Below, in pieces: positions 1 through 7,404 of a stretch of 11,917 bases of DNA. The DNA lies in assembly GCA_024645155.1 (NCBI GenBank), contig JAHEGF010000091.1, positions 1 through 11,917 of the forward strand, given 5' to 3'. Source of the DNA: Phyllobacteriaceae bacterium (GTDB lineage: Bacteria; Pseudomonadota; Alphaproteobacteria; Rhizobiales; Rhizobiaceae). Both the position numbers and the translations under genes were made by a program. The first letter of the stretch is position 1, and each line of letters opens with the position of its first letter. The notes beneath the pieces are model-generated. The model had not been told where the DNA came from, did not search any database, and saw only the letters and a program-made list of their open reading frames with translations.

Positions 1-1523
1 CTGCCCGAGAATTGATCCGGTCAATAACCGGGCTTCCGGTAACATGTTCGCACGAACTGTCATCGAAACTTGGCGGTCCGAAAAGGGCATTGACGACTTT
101 GCTCAATGCAAGACTGGTGTCCACGATTGAACGGCTGGTTGCAGCAACACGCCGGTTTCTTGACGATCATGGTATCGACGCCCCCCTGATGGTGGTGCGT
201 GGCGATGGTGCACTGGTGCTTGCCGAGGTGGCGGCGGAACGGCCGATCGAGACCATATTGTCCGGCCCTGCGGCAAGTGTTGTTGGCGCCCATCACCTTA
301 CGGGGTTGGACAAGGCCTTGGTTTCCGACATTGGCGGGACGACGACCGATGTTGCAATCCTTGACGATGGCCGTCCGCGAATCGATCCGCAAGGCGCCAA
401 TGTCGGTGGTTATCGCACCATGGTCGAAGCTGTCGCCATGCATACTTTTGGTCTTGGCGGCGATTCCGAAGTTGCGCTGGAAGAAAGCGGCCTTGCCGCC
501 AGACTGATACTGGGTCCGCGGCGCCTGGTGCCGCTGGCGCTTTGCGCCGAGCGTTTTCCGGACGTAATTCAAAAAGAGCTGGAACGCCAGCTTCGCAGTT
601 CCAATCCAGGCCGCCTTGACGGTCGCTTCGCCCTGCCGACGGGATTGGGCATTCTAAAATCTGCCGGGCTGCCGGCTTCCGAGGAAAAGCTTCTTGCGGC
701 GATCGGTGCCGGCCCGCAACCGTTCGATAGGCTGCTGCTGTCCAACAACCAGATGTCCGTCCTCAGGCGCCTGGTCGCCAAGGGACTGGCGCACATATCC
801 GGGTTCACCCCGTCTGATGCGGCCCATGTGCTCGGCTTGCAGGACAATTGGGACCGTTTGGCTGCGATTGCCGGTGCTCAGCTTTTTGCCCGCCGCCGCG
901 ATGGCTCCGGTAAGGCCATTGCGGCGGGCGGCGAGACCCTTTCGCGGAAAGTTCTTGATGCGCTGGCCCGCCGTTCCGCCGAAGTGGTTCTGGAAACGGC
1001 GATCAGCGAGGACGGTATTGATGGCGCCGCAGCGATCCGCCAGCCGGTACTGCAGAACGCGCTGGATGGCCTGCCGGCCATTGGCGGCGTGCGATTTACA
1101 CTCGACCGGCCGGTGATTGGACTGGGCGCGTCGGCGGCACTTCATTATGCCAAACTTGGACGGGCCGTTGGCAACGATGTTGTCATTCCCGAACACAGCG
1201 ATGTGGCCAATGCGCTCGGCGCAGTGGTCGGCCATGTCAGGGTTAGCGCCGAAGCTCATGTGCTAATGCCGCAACCGTCCCAGTTTCGAGTACTGGCAGG
1301 CGAGGAAGTGATCGACATCGGCACCGAGGCAGATGCAATCGAGGCCGCGGAAGAAATCGTACGCGGGCAGGCCCGAACAGGCGCCGAACTGGCGGGCGCG
1401 GACAATCCGGCGGTCAAGGTCAGCCGCGAGATAAATACGGTAACAGTCGAAGGTGAACGCACGTTCGTGGAAGCCCGGATTGTCGCAACCGCAAGCGGCA
1501 GGCCGCGTGTTGCCGTTCATTGA
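1..1523 (+). CDS. hydantoinase/oxoprolinase family protein, 3' part (5' end outside window)
   Basis: This is an ATP-dependent hydantoinase/5-oxoprolinase family protein (HyuA-like), whose members open cyclic amide rings such as hydantoins or 5-oxoproline, usually in the cytoplasm. The frame is open from base 3, and the residues before the first possible start (ARE-LIRSITGLPVTCSHELS) are family-typical interior sequence, so the gene is truncated by the window edge. The conserved GPKRALTTLLNARL block follows. A glycine-rich phosphate-binding motif of the actin/acetokinase fold (SDIGGTTTDVAIL) lies at about 321-359, preceded by the usual LSGPAASVVGA segment. About 505 residues are visible; single-subunit relatives are commonly around 650-700, so roughly a quarter is missing. 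No hyuB-type partner follows, so this looks like the stand-alone type. The true substrate cannot be read from sequence. The family is secure; the specificity is not. Confidence 0.88.
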   Translation, partial: ARELIRSITGLPVTCSHELSSKLGGPKRALTTLLNARLVSTIERLVAATRRFLDDHGIDAPLMVVRGDGALVLAEVAAERPIETILSGPAASVVGAHHLTGLDKALVSDIGGTTTDVAILDDGRPRIDPQGANVGGYRTMVEAVAMHTFGLGGDSEVALEESGLAARLILGPRRLVPLALCAERFPDVIQKELERQLRSSNPGRLDGRFALPTGLGILKSAGLPASEEKLLAAIGAGPQPFDRLLLSNNQMSVLRRLVAKGLAHISGFTPSDAAHVLGLQDNWDRLAAIAGAQLFARRRDGSGKAIAAGGETLSRKVLDALARRSAEVVLETAISEDGIDGAAAIRQPVLQNALDGLPAIGGVRFTLDRPVIGLGASAALHYAKLGRAVGNDVVIPEHSDVANALGAVVGHVRVSAEAHVLMPQPSQFRVLAGEEVIDIGTEADAIEAAEEIVRGQARTGAELAGADNPAVKVSREINTVTVEGERTFVEARIVATASGRPRVAVH

Positions 1524-1547
1524 ATTGCCAGCCGGGAAACCGCGGAT

Positions 1548-1564
1548 ACCACGAAAGTTGTGGT
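1548..1564 (+). other. small inverted repeat downstream of the hydantoinase gene
   Basis: ACCAC and GTGGT form a 5-bp stem around a 7-base loop, 24 bases after the hydantoinase stop. No run of T follows, so it is not a convincing intrinsic terminator. It lies just before the start of the small ORF at 1569 and could equally affect that start or be chance. Confidence 0.2.
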
Positions 1565-1568
1565 CCTC

Positions 1569-1688
1569 ATGGATGAAATGACCGGTAAAGAACAAGACCG
1601 GATCAATGTTGGATTGACCATTGCGGGTGTCGTATGCTTTTTGGCCGCGATTTTGGGGCAACAGAAATTAGAGGCAGAAAATGGCTGA
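1569..1688 (+). CDS. small ORF, predicted single-span membrane peptide (39 aa), unrecognised
   Basis: I do not recognise this gene. The reading frame ATG (1569) to TGA (1686-1688) encodes 39 residues. A charged, hydrophilic N-terminus (MDEMTGKEQDR) is followed by a continuous apolar stretch of about 18 residues (INVGLTIAGVVCFLAAIL). A polar tail ending KLEAENG closes it. That is the architecture of a single-pass small membrane protein. It fills most of the 157-base gap between the hydantoinase gene and glcB, and its stop overlaps the glcB start by 8 bases, so the two could be translationally coupled. A second in-frame ATG (1578) has a GGA-containing sequence just upstream; the first ATG has no clear Shine-Dalgarno sequence. 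Third-position GC is lower than in the flanking genes, which weakens the case. It may instead be a non-coding leader of glcB that happens to be open. Confidence 0.45.
   Translation: MDEMTGKEQDRINVGLTIAGVVCFLAAILGQQKLEAENG
1670..1674 (+). promoter_or_regulatory. ribosome binding site of glcB
   Basis: AGAGG lies 6 bases before the glcB ATG at 1681. It supports that start and lies inside the 3' end of the candidate small ORF. Confidence 0.6.
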
Positions 1689-3834
1689 TCGCGTTGAAAT
1701 AAATGGTCTGAAAGTCGATCGCGGGCTGAAGGCTTTCATCGACAACGAGGCTATACCCGGAACCGGTGTGGACAGTTCAGATTTCTGGTCTGCCTTTGGC
1801 ACGATTGTGGCAGACCTCGCGCCGCAAAACCGGGCGCTCCTGGCAACGCGCGACGGCCTGCAGGCGAAAATCGACCAATGGTACCGCGACAACGGGGCGC
1901 CAAATGATCTCGATGCCTACAAGGACTTTCTCAGGGAAATCGGATATCTTCTTCCCGAAGGCAATGCGTTTTCCATCGAAACGGCCAATGTCGATCCGGA
2001 AATATCAACTGTAGCCGGACCGCAGCTTGTGGTCCCGATCATGAATGCTCGGTTTGCCCTGAACGCCGCCAATGCGCGCTGGGGCTCTCTCTATGACGCG
2101 CTTTACGGCACCGATGCGCTCGGCGACCTGCCAACGCCTGGAAGATATGATCCGGAACGTGGTGCACGGGTCATCGCATGGGCAAAAGCCCATCTCGATG
2201 CTGTCGTGCCACTATCCGGCGATTCATGGTCGGCGCTGACCGCGATATCAGCATCGGACGCCGGTCTCAAACTTGGCAGTGGATTGACGCTTGCCGATCC
2301 CGGTCAATATGCCGGTTGGAGGGTAAACGAGACGGGCGGCCAGGAAATTCTCTTCCGCCGCAACGGCCTTCTCATCGAGGTTGTTGTTGATCCGCAAACA
2401 CACATCGGCAAGTCCGATCCTGCAGGCATTGCCGATGTCTGGCTGGAGGCAGCGCTGACTACCATCATGGACTGCGAGGATTCTGTTGCCGCTGTCGATG
2501 CCGATGACAAGACGCTGGTCTACCGCAACTGGCTCGGACTGATGAAGGGCGACCTCCAGGAAACATTTGAAAAGGGTGGTAAAGCGCTTACTCGCAAGCT
2601 GCACGATGATTGGACCTTCAAGGCCCCCGACGGCGCTGATTTCTCCGTGAGAGGACGGTCACTTATGCTGATACGCAATGTCGGCCACCTGATGACCAAT
2701 CCGGCGATACTGCTCAACGACGGCTCTGAAATCCCCGAGGGAATCATGGACGCGATGGTCACCGCGCTGATTGCGCTGCATGACATCGGGCCGAACGGCC
2801 GTCATGCCAACAGCCCGGCTGGCTCCATGTATGTGGTCAAGCCAAAGATGCATGGACCGCAGGAGGTTGCGTTTGCCAGTGAATTGTTCGGCCGTGTCGA
2901 GGCAGGCCTCGGCATGGCGCCCAACACCATAAAAATGGGCATTATGGATGAGGAGCGGCGTACGACGATCAACCTAAAGGAGTGCATTCGTGCTGCAAGA
3001 AAACGGATCGTCTTCATCAATACAGGCTTCCTCGACCGCACTGGTGACGAAATCCACACATCGATGGAAGCCGGTCCTGTGATCCGCAAAGGCGACATGA
3101 AAAAAGCTGCCTGGATCGGCGCCTATGAAGACTGGAATGTCGATATCGGTCTTGAATGCGGCCTGTCCGGACATGCCCAGATCGGCAAGGGCATGTGGGC
3201 AATGCCGGACCTCATGGAAGAGATGCTGGAGCAGAAGATTGGTCACCCGAGGGCAGGCGCAAATACCGCCTGGGTTCCGTCGCCAACGGCCGCGACACTG
3301 CATGCCACGCATTATCACAAGGTTGATGTTCACCAGGTCCAGCAGAAACTGGCGACCCGCAAGCGGGCAAGTCTTGATGCCATCCTCTCTGTACCGGTGG
3401 CTAACAGGCCGAACTGGACCGCAGACGATATCCAGCATGAACTCGACAACAATGCACAGGGCATCCTCGGCTATGTGGTGCGCTGGGTCGACCAGGGTGT
3501 GGGTTGCTCCAAGGTCCCTGACATCAATGATGTCGGCCTTATGGAAGATCGCGCGACACTGCGCATTTCTTCCCAGCACATCGCCAATTGGCTGCATCAT
3601 GGTGTCTGCAATGAGAGCCAGGTGATGGAAACCATGAAACGCATGGCTGAAGTCGTCGACAAGCAGAACGAGGGCGATACGCTATACCGGCCAATGGCAG
3701 GAAACTTCGACACCTCCGTCGCGTTCAAGGCCGCGTGCGATCTGGTTTTCAAGGGACGCGAACAACCCAATGGTTACACAGAACCGGTGCTTCATGCGCG
3801 GCGCCTCGAATTGAAAGCGGCAGCAAGCGCCTGA
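1681..3834 (+). CDS. glcB: malate synthase G
   Basis: Malate synthase G condenses glyoxylate with acetyl-CoA to give malate and CoA, the second step of the glyoxylate bypass, in the cytosol with Mg2+. The protein has 717 residues, against about 723 for the E. coli enzyme, so it is full length. Visible signatures are MDCEDSVAAVDA from residue 263, LIRNVGHLMTNP with the presumed active-site Arg332, GIMDEERRT with Glu424, and FLDRTGDE with Asp452 (the last two presumed Mg ligands). CSKVPDIND starts at Cys609, and Asp623 in MEDRATLR corresponds to the catalytic base (Asp631 in E. coli, 14 residues after Cys617). The start has AGAGG at good distance. A small ORF overlaps its first codons. The next gene, tsaB, is functionally unrelated and starts 78 bases later. 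I see no isocitrate lyase in the window. Confidence 0.97.
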   Translation: MADRVEINGLKVDRGLKAFIDNEAIPGTGVDSSDFWSAFGTIVADLAPQNRALLATRDGLQAKIDQWYRDNGAPNDLDAYKDFLREIGYLLPEGNAFSIETANVDPEISTVAGPQLVVPIMNARFALNAANARWGSLYDALYGTDALGDLPTPGRYDPERGARVIAWAKAHLDAVVPLSGDSWSALTAISASDAGLKLGSGLTLADPGQYAGWRVNETGGQEILFRRNGLLIEVVVDPQTHIGKSDPAGIADVWLEAALTTIMDCEDSVAAVDADDKTLVYRNWLGLMKGDLQETFEKGGKALTRKLHDDWTFKAPDGADFSVRGRSLMLIRNVGHLMTNPAILLNDGSEIPEGIMDAMVTALIALHDIGPNGRHANSPAGSMYVVKPKMHGPQEVAFASELFGRVEAGLGMAPNTIKMGIMDEERRTTINLKECIRAARKRIVFINTGFLDRTGDEIHTSMEAGPVIRKGDMKKAAWIGAYEDWNVDIGLECGLSGHAQIGKGMWAMPDLMEEMLEQKIGHPRAGANTAWVPSPTAATLHATHYHKVDVHQVQQKLATRKRASLDAILSVPVANRPNWTADDIQHELDNNAQGILGYVVRWVDQGVGCSKVPDINDVGLMEDRATLRISSQHIANWLHHGVCNESQVMETMKRMAEVVDKQNEGDTLYRPMAGNFDTSVAFKAACDLVFKGREQPNGYTEPVLHARRLELKAAASA

Positions 3835-3886
3835 CGCGCCGGTTATTATTTCATCCACCGTGACGGATCGGCGGGTTGTGTGCAGC

Positions 3887-3905
3887 CCCGTTTTTCCGCT
3901 ACGGG
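3887..3905 (+). other. weak inverted repeat just upstream of tsaB
   Basis: CCCGT and ACGGG can pair around a 9-base loop, ending 7 bases before the tsaB ATG. There is no T-tract on the 3' side, so it is not a good terminator for glcB. The rest of the 78-base gap shows no clear promoter. Confidence 0.2.
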
Positions 3906-3912
3906 TTCGCTT

Positions 3913-4593
3913 ATGCGAATTCTGGCCATCGATACCGCTGCCGACCGATGCGATACCTGTATATACGATACAGGTTCCGGCCGTGTGCTGGCAGAAGCCG
4001 GACTGGGTCTTGGCAAGGGCCATGCCGAGCATCTGATCGCCATGGCCGCGGCCGCGCTTCATGACGCCGCCATGGGTTATGATGACCTCGACGCAATTGC
4101 GGTCACGGTTGGCCCGGGGTCGTTTACTGGCGTGCGCGTCGGGGTGGCCGCCGCGCGCGGTTTTGCGCTGGCGCTCGATATACCGGCAATCGGCGTAACA
4201 ACCCTGGAAGGGATTGCCGCCGAGGCCCGTATAGAATTTCCCGGGTCACCGGTTCTGGTGGCGATAGATGCACGGCGAGGCGAGATATACGCCCAGATGT
4301 TTGACGGTGACGGAACGCCGCATGGCGACCCACTAGCGGCTGTCGTGACTGAACCTGCTGCCCTGGGTGGTGGTGTTGGTTTGGTGCTGGCCGGTTCTGG
4401 CGCCCCATTAGTGGCAGCGAATTCGGAGTTCACGGGACCCGTCATTATCAACCGTGCATCGCCGCACGTCGCGACGGTTGCGCGCTTCGCCGCCTTGAAA
4501 AAGCCGCCCCATTCCATGCCAAAGCCGCTCTACCTTCGTGCGCCTGACGCAAAGATCCAGGCCGGATTTGCCGTGGCCCGGAGTGACCGATGA
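3913..4593 (+). CDS. tsaB: tRNA threonylcarbamoyladenosine biosynthesis protein TsaB
   Basis: TsaB is the non-catalytic partner that binds TsaD (with TsaE) in making N6-threonylcarbamoyladenosine (t6A) at position 37 of tRNAs reading ANN codons. The protein has 226 residues with the ASKHA fold. The start MRILAIDTA is the family-typical first strand. GKGHAEHL lies near residues 36-41, GPGSFTGVRVG at 67-77, then an IPAIGVTTLEG block and AIDARRGEIYAQ. The C-terminus carries the characteristic PLYLRAPDAK. An upstream GTG at 3880 would add 11 residues that do not resemble the family, so ATG 3913 is preferred, although no good Shine-Dalgarno sequence precedes it. The stop overlaps the rimI start (ATGA). 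An 8-bp perfect inverted repeat lies early in the gene (3955-3975). Confidence 0.93.
   Translation: MRILAIDTAADRCDTCIYDTGSGRVLAEAGLGLGKGHAEHLIAMAAAALHDAAMGYDDLDAIAVTVGPGSFTGVRVGVAAARGFALALDIPAIGVTTLEGIAAEARIEFPGSPVLVAIDARRGEIYAQMFDGDGTPHGDPLAAVVTEPAALGGGVGLVLAGSGAPLVAANSEFTGPVIINRASPHVATVARFAALKKPPHSMPKPLYLRAPDAKIQAGFAVARSDR
3955..3975 (+). repeat. perfect 8-bp inverted repeat inside the 5' part of tsaB
   Basis: ACCTGTAT (3955-3962) and ATACAGGT (3968-3975) are exact inverted copies separated by 5 bases. They begin 42 bases after the tsaB start codon. In RNA this would be a compact hairpin; in DNA it is a dyad of a size some regulators bind. It lies in coding sequence and may be coincidental. 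Confidence 0.45.
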
Positions 4594-5087
4594 TCAGGCT
4601 TCCCGGACTGAGATCCAATATGAAAGACTATGTTGTCGATGCTCTCAAAGCATCCGATGCGGCGGCGGCGGCCGGCTTGCATACTCAGGGATTTGCCAAT
4701 TCCTGGACCGACGGTGAATTTATCCAGTTGCTTAACAAGCCCGGTGTGTTTGGGTACGTGGTCCGCCGCACCGGAAAGCCGGACAGCGATCCTTTGGGAT
4801 TTGTCGTCGCCCGCATCGCTGCTGACGAGGCCGAGATATTGACCATCGCGGTTGCACCGCAGGCGCGCCGGATCGGTTTGGGCCGTTCCCTGATGGATGC
4901 GGTCTTGCGCCGCCTCCATTCCGAAAGGATCGCCTCGCTCTTTCTCGAAGTCAGTGAAAGAAACGCCGCCGCCATCGCTCTGTATCAAAAGCTGGGCTTT
5001 CACCAGGTCGCATCACGGCCCGACTACTATGCCAGAAAGGCAGGCGGACATGATGCGGCAATTGTCATGCGCTGCGATTTGGCATGA
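4590..5087 (+). CDS. rimI: ribosomal protein alanine N-acetyltransferase RimI (GNAT family)
   Basis: RimI transfers acetyl from acetyl-CoA to the N-terminal alanine of ribosomal protein S18; homologues may acetylate other N-termini. The protein has 165 residues. The GNAT acetyl-CoA loop is seen as QARRIGLG (91-98) after the strand ILTIAVAP. LFLEVSERNAAAIALY spans 117-132, followed by KLGF. Glu120 and Tyr132 keep the 12-residue spacing of the catalytic Glu103 and Tyr115 of Salmonella RimI. The DAAIVM tail is also typical. The ATG overlaps the tsaB stop in ATGA, which implies translational coupling; tsaB-rimI is a common bacterial pair. A second ATG at 4620 would shorten the protein by 10 residues. 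Other Rhizobiales often carry a Fur/Mur-type regulator after rimI, as I recall; none is present here. Confidence 0.92.
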   Translation: MIRLPGLRSNMKDYVVDALKASDAAAAAGLHTQGFANSWTDGEFIQLLNKPGVFGYVVRRTGKPDSDPLGFVVARIAADEAEILTIAVAPQARRIGLGRSLMDAVLRRLHSERIASLFLEVSERNAAAIALYQKLGFHQVASRPDYYARKAGGHDAAIVMRCDLA

Positions 5088-5104
5088 CCGCAGGTCATTG
5101 AACG

Positions 5105-5905
5105 ATGTTCGGGTATGTCAGACTGGCCATCGCTGTCACCGTGATCATTGCCGTCACTGCGGTGGTCTTGCCGGTGCAATTTGCAGCACTGCTGGCAAGG
5201 CTGAAATTGCGCGAACGCTTGCCACGCATGTGGCACGGACTCGCCGCCCGGCTACTCGGACTGCGCATCCATATCCATGGTGAGATGGTTCCAGACAGGC
5301 CCTTGCTGATCGCCGCCAATCATGTTTCGTGGAGCGACATTGTCGTGCTTGGAGCGGTGGCCGATGTATCATTCATAGCCAAGTCGGAGATGGCCCGGTG
5401 GCCGATATTTGGCTCACTGGCTCGCCTCCAGCGCTCGGTTTTCGTCGAGCGCGAAGATCCGCGCAAATCGGCAAAACAGGCAAACGAGATCGCCGAACGC
5501 CTTGCCGCCCATGACATCATGGTGCTGTTTGCCGAAGGCACGACCGCTGACGGCAATACCATCCTGCCTTTCAAGACATCCTTGTTTGGCGCAGCACAGC
5601 TTGCGCTGCGCCAGACTGGCATCAGGTCGGTCACTGTTCAGCCGGTGTCGATCGCCTATACGCGCGTCCACGGGTTACCGATGGGTCGCCAGCATCGCCA
5701 TATAGCGGCCTGGGTTGGAGATGAGGATTTGTTGCCTCATCTTGGCCGCCTGCTGCGCGAAGGCGCGGTTGATGTTGAGGTTGCCTTTGGCCAGCCCGAA
5801 GAGTTCACACGGACCGGCGATCGCAAGGCGATCGGACGCCTGATGGAAAAACGCGTTGCAGCGATGTTGGCGCAAAGTCTTGCCGGGCGGCGAAAGACCC
5901 TGTAA
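5105..5905 (+). CDS. plsC: lysophospholipid / lyso-ornithine lipid acyltransferase (PlsC/OlsA family)
   Basis: This is a membrane-bound acyltransferase of the PlsC family (266 residues) that moves an acyl chain from acyl-ACP or acyl-CoA onto a lysolipid. A hydrophobic N-terminal segment (about residues 7-30) should anchor it in the inner membrane. The four family blocks are visible: NHVSWSD (72-78) with the catalytic His73 and Asp78, RSVFVER (110-116), FAEGT (142-146) and VQPVSIAYT (178-186). Block III usually reads FPEGT; here Ala143 replaces proline. Position directly upstream of miaB–phoH–ybeY matches, from memory, the place of olsA in S. meliloti, where it completes ornithine lipid from lyso-ornithine lipid. 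OlsA function is therefore likely, but a general 1-acylglycerol-3-phosphate acyltransferase role cannot be excluded. It starts 17 bases after rimI, with AGG about 10 bases before the ATG. Confidence 0.88.
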   Translation: MFGYVRLAIAVTVIIAVTAVVLPVQFAALLARLKLRERLPRMWHGLAARLLGLRIHIHGEMVPDRPLLIAANHVSWSDIVVLGAVADVSFIAKSEMARWPIFGSLARLQRSVFVEREDPRKSAKQANEIAERLAAHDIMVLFAEGTTADGNTILPFKTSLFGAAQLALRQTGIRSVTVQPVSIAYTRVHGLPMGRQHRHIAAWVGDEDLLPHLGRLLREGAVDVEVAFGQPEEFTRTGDRKAIGRLMEKRVAAMLAQSLAGRRKTL

Positions 5906-5960
5906 CCGCGGCGCTCCGTTTTATCTGTTTTTTGTCATCAATATCTACTACAAGCCGTCT

Positions 5961-7373
5961 ATGCCTTCAGATCAAACCTTACATTTGGCCATGACCGCGG
6001 CTTCGCGCGAAGCTCCCGGTGGCAAGACCGCCGCGCAACGCAAGGTTTTTATCAAGACCTATGGCTGTCAGATGAACGTCTACGACTCTACGCGAATGGC
6101 CGATGCGCTGTCGGCGGGCGGTTTTGTCGAGACTGCTGATCATAGAGATGCTGATCTGATAGTACTCAACACTTGCCATATTCGCGAGAAGGCGGCGGAA
6201 AAGGTGTATTCCGAAATCGGCCGGCTGCGGTTGATCAAGGAGCAAAATGCAGCTGCCGGCAGACAAATGACGATCGCTGTCGCCGGCTGCGTTGCGCAGG
6301 CCGAAGGCGAAGAGATCGTGCGCCGCGCGCCGTCCGTTGATGTTGTCATCGGCCCGCAGTCCTACCACCGTATCGATTCCGCTGTTGCGCGCGCCAGAAA
6401 AGGCGAAAAGGTTGTCGAAACCGACTATGCCGTTGAGGACAAGTTCGACAAACTGCCGCAATCGAGCCGCCAGGGAATACGTGCGCGCGGTGTAACCGCG
6501 TTTTTGACGGTCCAGGAAGGCTGCGACAAGTTTTGCACCTTTTGTGTTGTGCCGTACACGCGAGGCTCCGAAGTTTCACGCCCCGTTTCACAAATTGTCG
6601 CCGAGGCGGAACGCCTGGCGGGCGCAGGTGTCCGGGAAGTTACGCTGCTAGGGCAGAATGTTAATGCGTGGCATGGTGAAGGACCGGATGGCCGCGAATG
6701 GGGTCTTGGCGAATTGTTGTTCCGGCTTGCAAAAATCAGCGGTATTGCCCGGCTTCGCTATGTCACCAGCCACCCCCGCGATATGGATGACGGTCTGATT
6801 GCAGCGCATCGCGATCTTGCCGAACTCATGCCCTATCTGCATCTGCCGGTTCAATCGGGCTCGGATCGCGTGCTGAAAGCCATGAACCGCCGTCATACAG
6901 CCGATGACTATCTGCGGCTTGTCGATCGCATACGCCACGCCCGAAGCGACATTGCCATGTCCGGCGATTTCATCGTCGGGTTTCCCGGTGAAAGCGACGA
7001 CGATTTCGATGCAACCATGGACCTGGTTCGCCAGGTCGGATACGCGCAGGCCTATTCTTTCAAATACAGCCGCAGGCCGGGTACTCCGGGCGCAAGCCTC
7101 GATGGCCAGGTCGATGAAAATGTCATGAATGAACGCCTGCAGCATCTGCAATCGCTGCTAGTACGTCAGCAGTCTGATTTTTCTGCCGGCCTTGTCGGCA
7201 GGACCATTGATCTTCTGATCGAGAAGCCCGGCCGCAATTCCGGTCAGCTTGTTGGCCGGTCGCCCTGGCTGCAGCCGGTCGTTATCGCAGAAACCGACGG
7301 TGCGATCGGTGAAATAATCGATGTGCAAATCACGCGGGCCGCTTCCAATAGCCTTTTTGCTGTGCCAGCATGA
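5961..7373 (+). CDS. miaB: tRNA-2-methylthio-N6-dimethylallyladenosine synthase MiaB
   Basis: MiaB is a radical-SAM methylthiotransferase that converts i6A37 to ms2i6A37 in tRNAs reading UNN codons. With the ATG at 5961 the protein has 470 residues, normal for the family. The N-terminal UPF0004 domain has the three cysteines that hold the auxiliary 4Fe-4S cluster: Cys36 (TYGCQMN), Cys72 (LNTCHIREKA) and Cys110 (AGCVAQ). The radical-SAM CxxxCxxC follows at Cys188, Cys192 and Cys195 (EGCDKFCTFC), then GQNVNAW, the SHPRDM block and PVQSGSD. A C-terminal TRAM domain (about residues 405-465) should bind RNA. The frame extends upstream to a TTG at 5856 inside plsC, but those residues are unlike MiaB. 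An ATG at 5991 would also be acceptable. No strong Shine-Dalgarno sequence is seen before either ATG. Confidence 0.96.
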   Translation: MPSDQTLHLAMTAASREAPGGKTAAQRKVFIKTYGCQMNVYDSTRMADALSAGGFVETADHRDADLIVLNTCHIREKAAEKVYSEIGRLRLIKEQNAAAGRQMTIAVAGCVAQAEGEEIVRRAPSVDVVIGPQSYHRIDSAVARARKGEKVVETDYAVEDKFDKLPQSSRQGIRARGVTAFLTVQEGCDKFCTFCVVPYTRGSEVSRPVSQIVAEAERLAGAGVREVTLLGQNVNAWHGEGPDGREWGLGELLFRLAKISGIARLRYVTSHPRDMDDGLIAAHRDLAELMPYLHLPVQSGSDRVLKAMNRRHTADDYLRLVDRIRHARSDIAMSGDFIVGFPGESDDDFDATMDLVRQVGYAQAYSFKYSRRPGTPGASLDGQVDENVMNERLQHLQSLLVRQQSDFSAGLVGRTIDLLIEKPGRNSGQLVGRSPWLQPVVIAETDGAIGEIIDVQITRAASNSLFAVPA

Positions 7374-7394
7374 CTTGGAGCATTCGCGACCATT

Positions 7395-7398
7395 GGAG
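7395..7398 (+). promoter_or_regulatory. ribosome binding site deciding the TTG start of phoH
   Basis: GGAG lies 6 bases upstream of TTG 7405. No other candidate start (ATG 7321 inside miaB, TTG 7375) has a comparable site, so this sets the phoH start. Confidence 0.6.
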
Positions 7399-7404
7399 AA
7401 ACGA

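Noticed and set aside
60..572. Long open frames on the minus strand opposite the hydantoinase gene and, similarly, opposite glcB, miaB and phoH
   Set aside because: They lie opposite well-supported genes, have no family-like motifs or ribosome binding sites, and are expected by-products of the codon use on the + strand.
1614..1638. Possible glcB promoter with TTGACC and TATGCT
   Set aside because: The spacer is only 13 bases and other pairings match poorly; the box also lies in the candidate small ORF.
3880..3912. GTG start for TsaB at 3880
   Set aside because: It adds 11 residues before the family-typical first strand MRILAIDTA.
5856..5960. Upstream extension of MiaB from a TTG inside plsC
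   Set aside because: The extra 35 residues do not resemble MiaB N-termini and would overlap plsC by 50 bases; ATG 5961 gives a normal length.
5906..5960. T-rich stretch between plsC and miaB as a terminator
   Set aside because: No stable hairpin directly precedes the T runs, and no promoter pair with acceptable spacing was found either.
7321..7404. Upstream extension of PhoH from ATG 7321
   Set aside because: It overlaps the miaB end by 53 bases and has no ribosome binding site, whereas TTG 7405 has GGAG at good distance.
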